Source: Dactylellina haptotyla (lineage: Eukaryota > Ascomycota > Orbiliomycetes > Orbiliales > Orbiliaceae). From it: DNA of 64,000 nucleotides. The notes beneath the pieces were generated by a model, which was not told the DNA's origin, searched no databases, and saw only the letters and a list, made by a program, of their open reading frames with translations. A program made the position numbers and the translations under genes. Positions 23,401-35,524 of this stretch are shown here, one piece after another. The stretch covers positions 806,001 to 870,000 of the forward strand of contig CM062383.1 in assembly GCA_031310005.1 (NCBI GenBank), written 5' to 3'. Numbering within the stretch: the stretch's first letter is position 1; the number at the start of each line of letters is the position of its first letter.

Positions 23401-26244
23401 GGGTTTATTTGGATCAACACCCTTGTCGGTAGACCTCTCAACCTCGTCAGTCTTGACCTTCTTTCCGATAAAGTGAGAGTACAATTCAGTCTGAGAAATC
23501 AAGAAGTTCAATTTCCTAGCCTGTCGTCGGGATTCACGTTCTTCTTCCTCCTTCTTAGCCTTCTCCAGCGCTTCCTTCTCCGCTCGTCTACGCATATCAC
23601 GTTCCTCTCTTTCGTTTCTCTTCCAGAACGCTGTCATTTCACGCATAGACTTCTTCGCACGAGCTTGCACGTCCTTCGTGTTCTTCGTGGTTCGGAGTTG
23701 CCACCTTCTCGCTTCTTTGGAAGCCAGTTGACTGGTCTTGCGCTGATTCGACATTTTGATCTGAAGAGTGTACTGTTGGTGTCTCATAATCTTCGGAATA
23801 TCTCGTCTCGCAAGGTCCTTCCAGATCTGCTCGTACATAACATTGTAGGCCTTCGAGGAGTTGGGCAAGATGGGTTCGGGCGTCGGCTCCTTGATAGGCT
23901 CAATCACAATCGGCTTAGCATCCATCTCCGCTCTCAGCAGACTCAGCTCCTTCGGATCGTCAGTTCGACGCTTGGGTTTGCCAGGCTTCTTCTTGACCTT
24001 CCGGACCTCTTCTTCCGGCGGTGCTTCCGAGTCGACGTCATCATTGTTATATCCTCTGAATGTGAGAGTCCTCTCCATAGGTAGAAGTTTCCCAGCCTTC
24101 CTAGCCTCCTCCATGAGCACTCTCTGTCTCTCGGCATTCTCCGCAGCTTCTTTGGCAGCCAGCTCCGCCTTCGCACGATGTTCCGAAGCAGCCTTCGCGC
24201 GTCGTCGAATACGTTGCATTTCCTTCTTTCTTTCCTTCTCCTCGAAGTCTTCGCGCCGAAGGATCTCCTGGTACGCAGCATCGTGGAAGCCCTGTTCACC
24301 ACGGACCTTACCAGTGACAGCAGCTGTGGAAACAATTTCTTCGACTCTCTTGCTGAAATTCAAACGTCGGGACTTGCATTGTCTGTCGTCCATCCGGGTG
24401 GTCTGGAGTTTTCTCTTCCGGGTCTTAGCGAGATAGAAATCTCTCTTCTGGGAAAACAGGTCGGCATCCTTCGTCAGGTCGTCTTCGGCATCGACAGCGT
24501 CAAAGTCAACGAGTGGGGGTGGATTTTTGTTCGAGTTCTTGTCTGTCCGTAGCGGCTTGACAGGTGTATCTTCATCGAGATCCATCTTGGCAGGGGACTG
24601 CCGTGTCTGTCGCGGTTGCGGTGGTGTATTAATGTTGACCTGAACGCCGTCGATCGGTTGCTTGCGGACGTATTTGCGTTTCGGACGAGGGGTGGGCTCG
24701 GTTGGTGTTGCTGCAATAGAAGACGGTGTGGGAGCCGGTTCCGAGATAGGAGTCGCTATGGGTTCCTTCGGAGTAGGGATAGGGGCTGGTGGCGTGGCAG
24801 GCCGAGCTTCTACGGGGGCAATTGGGGGTGTTGCTTTCGAGACTGTTGGAGACGGTTCAGACGCGACGGGAGCAGCAGGAATAATTGCTGGAGGCGGTGG
24901 AGGAGGTGGAGGAGAGTGTCGAGATTGCGCGGTAGACGGACGAGGTTCCTCTGGGCCGGAGCCGGAGAGTAGAGCGGATATCGACATGGCGGATTTCTTC
25001 GCCGAGCCGGGGGCAGACTGTTTATAGGCCGATTTTATTAGCTATTTACAACGTGATAAACGCGATATTTCGGAAGATCGAGCCATTGGTGGACGTACAG
25101 ATGGGACAGGAGGCGAGGAAGCCATCACGGGTGGTCGATAAGGAGGGCTCTGATATTCACGCGGCGGATAATTCGCATCCATGCTGTGAACGGAAACTCT
25201 TCTAGGGCCGCCGTTCATGGATGTCGGGGACATCTGCCGTTTGACTTCGCCATGGGGGGTTCGATATTCCGTCGGCGATCTAGGAGCCTGAGGTGGCGTC
25301 CGCGGTCTGTCTTGAGGACCTTCGGGATACATGTAGGGTTGACGAGACTGCCGTGCGAAGAGGACGCAACAAAAAAAAAGTGGTCACCAGATGTCAGCAC
25401 ACGAAAAGCAACGGAATCAATCGGAGTTAAAATGGGGATATTTATATCCGCACAAAGCGTCGACAGGGGGGTCGTGTAGACGGTCGAGCGCGACAATTCG
25501 GGAGAAATATTTTCCAAAGCGAAGAAATCCAAAAATTCAAAAATTAACAAAAAGGTGGTCACTTACGGGCTGTGTTGGTGACGTAAGGGGAGGGTATCTC
25601 GAGGGTGTTGGGTTCCAGTCTCGCGGTGGCTCCCTTCCACCGACGGGATCGTAGTAACTGTTACGTGTCGTCGAGCCGCTATTGTTGGTGGTGGTGTTGT
25701 TATACGATCCAGGAGACGGTGGAGGTGGTGAGTAGTGGCCCCGGGGTGGTAAGGACGAATGCTGCGTTTGGATGGGGCTCCGCAGATGAGGCGGCTGTTG
25801 ATATCGCGAAGACGATGGAGGTGGTGGAGGTTGGTGTTGATGCGGATGTTGTTGATGGGAAGATGGGGGAGGAGGAGGATGTTGGCTCCGGGAGTCGTAG
25901 TATTGAGAATGCGAAGAGGAAGAGGATGAGGAGGAGTGATTGTGTGGAGGATGTTGCTGAGAGTACGGTGAAGCGTGTGCTGGCGGAGGAGGAGAGCGGA
26001 CGTGAGCGTGGTAATTGAGGTTGTTATTGGCCGAGGAAGCACTACCACCGCTACCACCACCACCGTACGAACTGGACGGAGGCGGATAGCCAGGGGGAGC
26101 CAGCTGCTGCGGATGCTGCGACGGCTGCTGGTGGTGGGCAGAAGGATGAGAAGGATGAGGATGCGGCGGGTAGGCCAGGTGGTGAGCGGATGGGTGATTG
26201 GGCGGCGGCGGAGGGGGAGGAGGAGGGTGGTGATAAGACTCCAT
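20407..26244 (-). CDS. INO80: INO80 chromatin-remodelling ATPase
   Basis: Three exons: 25567-26244, 25099-25347 and 20407-25017, giving 1845 residues. Exons 1-2 encode a disordered N-terminus rich in Pro, His, Gln and Ser. Exon 3 carries the DBINO region with long charged helices (about 700-830), then the Snf2-type motor. Lobe 1 has DEMGLGKT near 975 and DEAQAIK near 1085. A long insertion typical of INO80 follows, and lobe 2 contains [16 protein letters not shown] and [12 protein letters not shown]. The C-terminus is Lys/Gly/Ser-rich. Ino80 slides and spaces nucleosomes and acts on H2A.Z in transcription, replication and repair. The second intron donor (GTACGT, 25093-25098) was preferred because it alone joins exon 3 in frame. 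The N-terminal exon is poorly conserved in composition, so the start is less certain. Confidence 0.95.
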
Positions 26245-29200
26245 TGTGGTCTCTCTTCGTCTTCGTCTTCTTCTTCTTTCTCTCCGTCTACTTCTTCTTC
26301 GTCGTCGTCTTCTTCTTCCAACAGTTCTCTACTACGGGCCTACTGCTGTTTGTTGGCTCGTTAGTGGGCGTATTGGCGGTGGCTCTCGCCTATCGGTTTG
26401 TTCGAAGCGGTGTCTCGAAGCGTTGGCTTGTTCCCTCTCTTCTTGTGTGCCTTCACTATCGATATCAATTAATAACTGACTACTCTGGAAATGGTGTCGT
26501 GATGAGAAAGGAAACTGGAGTGCGTGAAAGAGTTTCAGTCGGACCCGTCGCCTTCCGCGGTCGAATTGGAAATGTCGAGTGATCGATTGGATCAGCTCCT
26601 CGCACGCGGTGGTATAATAAATAAGCTTTCAGATAGGTAGATAGGTAGATAGATATTCATTCAGAGGGTATTTTAAGAAGCATAACCGGACGAACAATCC
26701 ATGCGCCAGTGCTGCAGTTGCTGCTCGAACGGACCCGAATGAAGCCTGCTAATTGGTCTACTAAGCGGGCAAACACGTTGTATTTTTGCAGCAGACGCAC
26801 GGAATACCGAAGAAGAATTGAATAATAAATAAATAATAATAAAAAAGGAAACGATAGCGGTAGCTAACGACGGCCACGAAGCCCCATAGTCCCGGGATAC
26901 GGTGAGTCGGAAGTAGACAGCAGAGATCGAGCAGCGGCCAGCTAGCCACCACAGCAGGCAAGAAAAGATTCAATTTGATCGAATTTAATTCGGCTCGTCG
27001 CTCGTCGGGGCGGCTGAAGTCCGCGGTAAACGTGACCAGGTGTCCGTGCCAGGACCTTATGCCTATCCAAGCAGTTCGATGTGTTGCAGGCGGGTCCCAC
27101 TATCCTGTTCCGCTCGCTACCTCAGTCGGGGCCGGTCGATGGAGATGGCGGTGGTGAAGGGGAAGAAGGGTGGTGCGAGGAAGGAGAGAAAGAGGTTGTC
27201 CGCAAATAGAACCAGAAGAAAGAAGAGAGAAGAAAAGAAGAATAGGAAGAGGAATAAGAATAGCAAAAGAAGAAAAACCTCGTTATGGTATATACGTTCC
27301 AGGCCAAAAGAAAGGGCCGCAGGTGTGAGACAGTTAAAATCGGGGTGCAGGACAGTTGAGTTCAATGCAGCCAGCTGCCAGCCAGCATCTTTGCAGCCGT
27401 CCACCCACCCATCCAGTCAGTCGGTCAGGTCGGTCAGGAAGGGAAATGTGGGTGAACCCACCCGGCGCGATTTATTGGTGGAATGCGTGATGACGAAAAA
27501 GGATGGCCCTAGCAAAGACCATGCGATCTTGTTGAGCTAGCTGCTTCCTGGGCCACCTCGTTTACAATGTCTAGCTTGGACAGCCAGCCCATCGGCCGCT
27601 ACTCCAAGGTGTCGGTGATCGTTACTGCCAAGCTGCGTTAGTGTGGAGGCTCGCGATGTCTTCTTCATACAGATTGTATATGATATCGTAATGTGGGAGG
27701 GACTGTCTGTCTGCTATCGTGCATGCAGCAAGCAACTCCGGAATCTGAGCTCAGATGGATCACTATTTAATATTTCCCTCCGACGGTGCGATAGCGGAGA
27801 CCGCGCGGGACGAGGGAAAATGCCTTCAATCTTCCACAGCTCTCTCGTGTGCACTCGTCGGCATGGATGCCAGCACCAGTAGCGCATGGGCATAGGCAAG
27901 GCTTAAAGGCATCTCTGCATCCTACCTGGTATTCCCACCAGATGGGACCGGACGAAAGAGCTGGGTTGCGGCCACCTTTTCGATACCCAAATTTACCAAT
28001 CTAAAATATTCTACGGAACACAAGGAAACGAACGCCCACCACCAATCAGAAGAAAAAGAAAAACGGTCCACAGCAAGCAAGCGGCGGGCAGCGGCGGGAC
28101 CAGTATTGCACATCTGTCTCCTGTGGGCGAATGTATATGTATGTACTGCTCATCAACGGTTCACTAGTGGAAGCGAAACCGTCGAATCTGGAGCAGAGAT
28201 GCATGCATGTAATGCACAATGCGAACAAAACGCTTTCTTTCTGTTTCACTATTCTGTTTCTTTCCAATTCCTGTCTTCTTCCTCTTGTCTTCCATAAGCA
28301 AATTGATATCGCTAGTCCGGCACATGGAGCATCAGATGCTCCCACCACAGCTCCTCTGGCTTCGGGAGACCTGCTTCCTGGTTCTACCGATGCAGGCTAC
28401 GTTCATCGATGCGCGGGTTTGTGTGAGTGTGTGTGTGCTAGTAACATATGCGTGAGTGTGCCCTGCTTCGCACAAGCTAATAAAAGGACATTGCATTCAC
28501 TCCAGGTACGGGTACACTGTGCATCCCCAAGAAATCCCACTAGTGTGGAGCAGGAATTGTGATGGTGGGCTGCTGGCTCAGTGGCCGTCGAGCAGGAATA
28601 TTTGCGCATGGGAGATGAGCAAAAAAAAAAAAAAAAAAACTGGTAAAGAAAAGAAAAATATGATAGCCCACCAGGCCAGCTGAAGAGGTGTGGTTTGACC
28701 CAGCATCTCGTCTCTGTTACCCGTCAAACCTTGCCCGGTTGGGTGGTTCCATTTCGGCAAGCAAGCTTCTTTCGCCCGTCCGTTTTAACGTTGACATGCA
28801 GATTTGCATGTCGGTCCCTGAACGGATCTGGGGCAACAGCGATTATATCATTGGACATTCTTGCCTAATGCCAGAAATGTATCTTGTCTACATATGAAGT
28901 CGTCGTTGTATACCTTGTAGATATCCAGACCAGAAAATATCGCTAGCATCGAACCGAAAACCTCGCTTCCACAATCCACGCAACGATCATGATTGGAGAG
29001 AGAAAAGGGATCAGCGAGTGAGAGTAGGGGAAAAAAAATCAATTCCTGGAGGGCTCCCTTCTCGGTGTGGTTGCGAAATTTAAGATTGATCACGAATGCG
29101 CTATCATGGGCCAGAAATTCGGGGTGTGTGGGTGGGATAGCCCAAGCGAAAAAGCAAAGTACGCACAACCGAACAAGACAGGAAGAAAGTAGAAAGAAGA

Positions 29201-30430
29201 AGAAAGCATAATTCCTCCTCCGGGCACTTTCAACCAACCACGCAACGAAAGAAGCGGAGATGTCGGATTTTCCTTGCGCATACAGACGGCCGCGTCGACG
29301 GTTCCGGATAATCAATTAAAACGAGGAAGGGGGGGAGGGAAGCCAGAGGGAAAAAAACTCAACCCAACACCCAGGAGAGGCGAATGAGCATCGTTCTGGT
29401 TGATTGCACGAAGGAGTCCTGCAGCTCCTCGCTCTCTTCGTGTTTCTTTTCCCCTTTGCTTTCTTCCTTTTCCTTCTTGTGTGTCTTGTTTTCGGCCCCT
29501 ACCATGTTGAAATCCTGGGAGTTCCTCATCAGCCCACCGTTTGAGGCGTCGAAGGTTGGTAGAAGCCATCTCGAAGAACAAGGGTGTGTGAACCGCGAAA
29601 TACGGATGACCATCTCTGCCATCAGCTGGTCCGAATCGGTGGTTGGAAAAGGGGCAAAAGCTGTCAGAACACCACGGCGAACCGTTGAGCTCGCCAGTGT
29701 TCATCCGTATTGCAATTGTGTCCAACGGATACCTTCTGAACGAGTTAGATTTCTATGTGGCGGACCGTCGGGCTCAGACGCGACGATGCTTCCGTGTTTC
29801 CCGGTTGATCCAACGGTGGGTCACGTGAGCAACAACCTCACACGTTGGATTCTGAGCAATTGGTCTCGTTGATAACGAACATGCCTTCCAGGATCTGATG
29901 ACGAATTGCTAGAGTTTCTGTTTATCAGTAGTCCGTTACTCTATCTAGATACAAAGGAAGACCGAGTGAATGAACATAGCTGTCAATATATCCTCTCGAG
30001 ATCTAGGAGGATGGGAATTTCGGATGTACATGTGTACATTGAAAGAGAAGGACCTCCGTATCTAAGTTCGAAGGTATATCCATGGAATCGATTTGAGCAG
30101 CCACTTGATTATATTGCGAATCTTTTGAAACATACTTGTGAGAATGGGATCATTCTTCGACTTCGAATATTTGGCAATGGAGGTATCTTGTACCCCTTCG
30201 ACGGCGCTTGGTAGGGATAATAATTGTACGGCATATTGCACTGTCTGATGAAGGGAATTGAAGAGGTGCAGGTTCAAGGTCTGATAGTTTCTACGAGAGA
30301 AAAATGCACGCTTTTGTAGGTTGGGCGTTGCAGCTGCAGACACCAAAACGTCGGTCGACCTCTTTATTCTCTACCACTTCCTCTCCTTCTCCTTCTCTTC
30401 TTCAGTTCGAACTTCAAGCAAGCATTCCCC
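26245..30430. other. 4.2-kb region without a convincing gene; asymmetric tracts
   Basis: Upstream of INO80. The strand asymmetry is strong: a GA-rich run at about 27160-27290, T/C-rich runs near 26250-26320 and 29435-29500, an A run of about 19 at 28621-28639, and TAGG/TAGA tetranucleotide repeats at about 26635-26656. Many frames of 60-170 codons exist on both strands, but all are low-complexity or lack domain features, and I saw no splice chains with consistent phase. It could hold a long INO80 5' leader or noncoding transcripts. Confidence 0.5.
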
Positions 30431-30431
30431 T

Positions 30432-30491
30432 AAGCAAAACTACCTCAAGCAAGACTATCTCAAGCAAGACTATCTCAAGCAAGACTATCTC
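30432..30491 (+). repeat. 15-bp tandem repeat, four units
   Basis: Four head-to-tail copies of AAGCAAGACTATCTC, the first diverged at two positions. The unit is a multiple of three. In the frame that could splice into the downstream F-box/nucleotidyltransferase-like gene it would encode repeats of KQDYL. Confidence 0.85.
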
Positions 30492-30766
30492 AAGACCACT
30501 ACCAAGCTCTCACAATTGGACGAGATCGTCCATAATAATATTATCACAAGCCTCATCGATCTTCGAGATCGATCCGTTGCTGTAAAGTAACCTCGGAGTA
30601 AGTATTTTCTATCATCTACATCATGAACGTTGCGAAAGTTGCCATTGTCCACCCATAGACCTACCGTCTTCACCCTAGTTCTAGCTCTCACTTTATCGAT
30701 ATTATATGAGATAGTTCGTTGCTAACATCTTTCTATCCGTTGAACAGTCCATATTAACGGATCCAG

Positions 30767-30895
30767 ATCCTCAGAAAGACCCAAGAACCCAAACATCTCA
30801 AGGACAGGGTCCTGTCATAGTAAGCTTTCAATTTATCCACCGTTACATTAATTCATAAATATTTATATATGTGCAACCCCTAGATAGACGACAGA
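30767..30895 (+). other. likely upstream exon and intron of the following gene
   Basis: An acceptor (gttgaacag, ending about 30748, with a GCTAAC branch site) opens an exon reading SILTDPDPQKDPRTQTSQGQ and ending at a GTAAGC donor (about 30821). An acceptor cccctag then leads in frame through IDDR to the ATG at 30896. The reading is open and protein-like across both pieces, so the true start of the gene may lie further upstream, beyond 30600. No in-frame ATG was found there. Confidence 0.4.
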
Positions 30896-32881
30896 ATGTT
30901 GGAGTCCCAGCTTGCCAATACTGAATATTTGGCTGACGCCGTCAACTTTACCGAAGTCAAAGTCGACGGCAGAGCTGCCGGGTATCGGATTGAAAGTCCA
31001 TGCCCTGAAGGGAAGGAAGGGTGCCCTTCAGACCCGCCAACACCAAAATTTGTACCACCCGCGGTCAGAGGTAAGTCCCACAAGACCTATCAGGTGGGTT
31101 GAACCACTCACCCCAGAAAGGGAGGTACCAGAAGTACCAAGTTCATCTGGGAGCGGCATAAATTGGTCTCCCACGGGGTCCGAGTGGGAAGAGCTCCCGG
31201 ACTCCATGAAGGCGAATATTCTTTCGCGACCTCCCCCATCGTTGCCGGAGACGCCGGGTAGGAAACGACGAAGGTCCGTTTCTCCCGAGGTGGTGAGACC
31301 AATGCAGCATAACCGTTTGAAGGATGCGCCCCCAGCACCCAAACGAGCCAGATTGGACACAAAATTGGGGAGGAAGCTACTTGCAGTAGCCTCTGGTAAA
31401 GCGAAGCCCAAGTGTCGCGATCCCAGGGGGTTCCTCAAGTTGTTTGAGAACCGTGGTATTCTTGAGGATATCACGAGGGAGCTTAGCGTCAAGGACTGCG
31501 TTAACTTGACGTCCACATGCCGTGAGCTGAGGCAGAAGAAATCGGCGATTTGGGACATCAATGACCACCTCAGTCGGTTCTTAGATGACCCTCTAGCGTT
31601 CAGGTCGTTGATGGCTCGCCATGATATCTTGATCAGCGGCAGTGACGCCCTTGAATTTCTTTCCCGACGCAGATGCCAGGATTCTGATCTTGATATCTAC
31701 GTCAACGGGGAAGAGGCGCTCACCAAGGTCTTGCGGCACCTTGAGAAAACCGAGAAGTACGTGTTTGCTTCTCACATTTATCAGCCATCAAACATTGATA
31801 GGGCAATCATCAACCGGGTAGACGATTTCTCGAGCCTGTTGGAATTAGATATTCTTGCCGAGAAGTACGTCCCCGAGGGGGTCTCAAACGAGATCTCCAA
31901 CCACATTGAAGGCGTAAGTATTCCACCGTCATTTCAATTTCGATGCAACTTTACTCACACGTTAATATACAGATATTCCTCTTACAGAGGGACACCTTCG
32001 GATCGGTCGATTCCCAGATCAAAGTGGTGGCTACCCGAGGATCACCGTTGAACGCGATCCTCAACGATTTCCCTTCCACTCATGCGATGAATTTCTATGA
32101 CTGGAAGACCGCCTACTCCGTCTTCCCACATCATACCTTCTGTGAAAACGCCGCGTTCCTAACAAAATCGTCGCTCAAAGATGAGTATCTTGACAAGTAC
32201 TCAGAACTCGGCTGGGAGTTCATGAACTATACAGACTTTGAGCAGGGAACCGGCGGCCAAGGGGCGTTTGAAATCTGCGGCAACGGGGATCTCCAGAGGT
32301 CCAGGCGTATCGGGGATAAATACACCTGGATGCTCAACCTTGATACCACCGGTGTCAAGACTCCTGTTGAGATCCCCACCCCATCCTGCAACATGGAGCA
32401 CGTCACTTTTGGGCTGAATATGAGCGTTGTAGAAAAGAGGGTTTCCGGCGAGAGGTATCTCGTAGGATCCCCCTATCTCAAACTCAACTGCGCGAAGTGG
32501 TCGTCGCGATGCCTGAGATCTTATCTTGTCGTCGATGTCCTTGACGAGTCCTGGGTCCAGCATCTTGACCGAATGGCGAAGAGATGCGAGGCAATGGACA
32601 AGTCGAGGGCTCAGCGTACCCTGCCTATTGGTGGGCCATCTCCCAATCTAAACTCTACGGGGATTAGATTTCGTGACGATGATCTTCCATTGTGGCGGGA
32701 TATGTACGACGATATCATGATATCGCAAGCAGAACTCAAGAAGGTAAAGCAGGAGCTTGCCCAGGAGAGAAAGGCGAGGAAATCCTACAAGCGCAAGCTC
32801 GTAGAGATTGCACAAGATATCAGCGATATCCTGGAAAGCGAGGCTGAGGAGAGTCCCTCGCCAAAGCGACGTAGGAGTTAG
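30896..32881 (+). CDS. F-box-like protein with nucleotidyltransferase-like motif
   Basis: Exons 30896-31070, 31117-31913 and 31973-32881, giving 626 residues from the first usable ATG. The first intron is short (46 nt) but is the only one preserving phase. The N-terminal 160 residues are Pro/Lys-rich and disordered, with a nuclear-signal-like GRKRRRS. At about 170-200 ILEDITRELSVKDCVNLTST resembles an F-box helix pair. The following LISGSDALEFLSRRR (from about 230) and DSDLDIYV (about 247-254) resemble the Gly-Ser and DxD signature of the nucleotidyltransferase fold. The C-terminus is a basic coiled coil ending PKRRRS. Function is unknown. An SCF-type adaptor with a degenerate or active transferase domain is inferred. 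Additional 5' exons are likely. Confidence 0.7.
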
Positions 32882-33129
32882 AGGGCCCATCGGGGAGGCG
32901 GTGGCCAAAGGGGATGCTGTTATTTGTGGTGAAGGAGGGTACCAAGAGCACCGTTATATACTGGTGCACTGGGTGCTGGAAATATCATCTGTCTATGAAA
33001 AATTCAAAATTTTATTGCTCAGTAGAAATTGAGTCCAGTCCCTAGAATACCAAAGTAGATACATCGTGCCCTGTAAGCTCGAGATTGAAACTCCAAAACA
33101 AATCTACAATGCACTGATAATACCATAAA

Positions 33130-35038
33130 TTATGCCGTTGGGCATACAACAATAACAGAGGTCGTTAGACTAATCTCACTGATATATAGCTCCTGGATAC
33201 ACACAGTCTGCACCTTGGTTACCGGAATCATAGTCGTAGCGACCACATTACTCTCTGTGGTCACAGTGTGTATTACCAACGGGCTTATTCCATGGTCGTT
33301 GAGAAACTGACTACAAGCTCCATTAATAAACGTCGATGTCATGGACGCATATCCTGGCGGAGTAGGAACAGGCATAACTTCTGTCGTAGGAGGCGGCGTA
33401 CTCCTTGCGAGAAGCCCTCGATTAGGTACAACCCTACCTGCCGGGAAGTCCGGTGGGGCTCTTGGTGTGTATTGGCCCACTGGAATCACCGTGATACTGG
33501 GGAACTGAAAATTGAGGGTGGCGGTGCAATCTGCGGTGTATGTTGATTCGCTAGTTGTCGCAGCCCACGACCAGCAGAAACATGCTGTTGCGAAAACATT
33601 CGTGATACCGGTAGTGCTGTACGCCAGTGAATAGTCGAGCGAATTGCATCCGCTCGTGTTTGGCTCGACGTTCGTTAAGACTGGTGCAACCGTAGTGGTT
33701 TCAGTTGGAGCTGGGGTGCTGAGGTCTCCGACGAAGAAAACCTCGATACATCCCGGGTACTGTTGAAGGTAGGCAGTAGGGTTGTAAACAGCCCCGAAGA
33801 AGTAGTCCGTTGTGCCGTCGTTATATGGACACGCGATATACCATACTGGGAATACCATATTGTCAACGAGTGGCAGGACAGTCCCGTTTCCAAGGACCTC
33901 AAAGCGGTTTATGTTAACCCGATCCTTGCCGGCGGAGGGTGATACTTTTACGATCAGTTCGTGGCCAGTCTCTTGCGACACAAGAAATCTTGTCATATTG
34001 TAGTTAAAGTACGTAGGTAGGTTTTCCGGATCCGCCGTCTCGCCGATATACCACACTCCCGTGTCATCTTCTGCGAGATAATATTCGGATGTATCTCTCT
34101 TCCTTTTATTCCCAAAGTCAACCCGGATTTTCAACGAGGACCAGTCGGGTGTTGGTGTCGCAGAATTTCCTCCGATGATCCCAGTCTTGGGTAGGAGACT
34201 CACGGGGTGGCAGCTCTCGGGAACAAGATTTGTTAGCGTATTGGTTTGGAAGAATTCCTGAGGATTAAAGGCGGCTTCTAGCTGCCAGACACTGGCATTA
34301 TACTCCGGTACTTCCTCGTAACAGCCCATGTATGTGAGATTCGGAACATTTCCAGACTCATCAATAGCCATTAGAGAGAGTGGCCAATCCCAATCGCCCA
34401 AGTGAGCCGCGGGTTGTCCATACGCCCATTTGACGTATGTCTTAGAGCCTTTTCCGGCGTGTTTCGCTCCTGCTACAATGGTGTCAAAGGCTTCTCTTTT
34501 GGCGTTCCTCTTTCGCTTTCCTCCATCCGGGCCATCGACTGTAGCAATACCCAGTCTGATCCCAGTACCCTCGAAGAAAATGGTATCGTCGTCATCAAAA
34601 TACCAACCCGGAATATTCGCTCCGTTGTAGAAGATGACATATGGTGGCGCCATAGCAAGGTATTGCGGTTCTTGAAGCTCGGGTACATCCACTAATACTT
34701 GCACTTCTATAGCGAAAACTTCGCCTGCAGTAATCTTTGGTCCCGGAACTGTATATGTCACAATCAGAGTTTGCTGCAAAGCTTTGGGAAGGAAATAGAG
34801 AATGGAGATATAGCATACCATCGGTCCATGTAGAAAGGACGTTTGAACAAAAGCCCAGTGTTTGACCGCAACTTGGCTGCCTTTCATCAAGATATGATGT
34901 TACCGTTGGAGCTTCCGTTACGAACTCGACAACTGTTGCGACCGGCGCGTTATTGATTGCACCTTTTGCAAGTACCAAATGGCTTGCTAGAATACAGTAG
35001 CAAACTGTAAAGCATATTCTGTTACTTATCGACCGCAT
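33130..35038 (-). CDS. secreted hypothetical protein with two KRKR sites (592 aa)
   Basis: Two exons: 34904-35038 and 33130-34773, giving 592 residues. Exon 1 encodes a clear signal peptide (ICFTVCYCILASHLVLA, residues 8-24), then TVVEFVTEAPT spliced in frame to QTLIVTYTVPGP. The body is beta-rich in appearance, with many Tyr, Trp, Thr and Asn, scattered Cys and NxT/NxS sites (for example NLT, NAS, NMT). Dibasic clusters KRKR lie at about 131-134 and 268-271, the kind cut by Kex2 in the secretory pathway. The C-terminal third is Thr/Pro-rich. There is no GPI signal or membrane anchor. I do not recognise a domain; cell-wall or extracellular function is inferred. A 45-nt shorter intron option (34774-34818) would also stay open but loses the signal peptide. 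Confidence 0.75.
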
Positions 35039-35524
35039 GATTGCAATACTAGAAGCATAGCATACGTATATGCTACCGTATTCAATCAACAACCCGCAAT
35101 CACGTATGATTGCACACTGGATCAGAATATTCTAGGATGTTGCATTGGATAGGAGACTCTTTTTAGCAGGACAACGGATATAAGTTACCACAAAGCCAAA
35201 AGCCTTCCCTCTAACAGAGCTCTGAACCGACATTCGGTAGCATTTGATAGCCCGATTTCCCCAAAGATCTGAAAATCACTGCCCGGACATATTCACAACA
35301 CATTTCCGCGTTGCAATTTCCGCCAATATGTTTTCCAGTCTCGTAACTTATGTTTTCCTCACAGTATTACCACTTTGAGGAACTACGGTGTAGATACTCG
35401 GATAGCAGGTAGCAAATTTTTGAGGTCCGAACTCCAAAACACACAAATCAAGCCCAAATTTCACGATAGCAAATTGAGGAGAGTATTATGTACTGCCTTG
35501 ACACATCTTCCTTTCAAGTTCTGA
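35039..35524. other. intergenic, promoter of the secreted-protein gene
   Basis: 486 bp of AT-rich sequence between the secreted-protein start and the tRNA-Val gene. No gene seen. Confidence 0.5.

Noticed and set aside
23473-24436. Long plus-strand frames opposite INO80
   Set aside because: They mirror the charged-helix codons of INO80 and have Ser/Phe/Leu/Arg-biased composition typical of antisense shadows.
29384-29872. 162-codon frame in the gene-poor region
   Set aside because: Composed largely of pyrimidine-tract codons (Ser, Phe, Leu, Cys) then unrelated sequence; no splice partners.
30912-31116. Start of the F-box-like gene at ATG 30912 (MPILNIWL...)
   Set aside because: The overlapping frame from 30896 is more protein-like and joins the rest through a 46-nt intron in phase; the 30912 frame reads through that intron.
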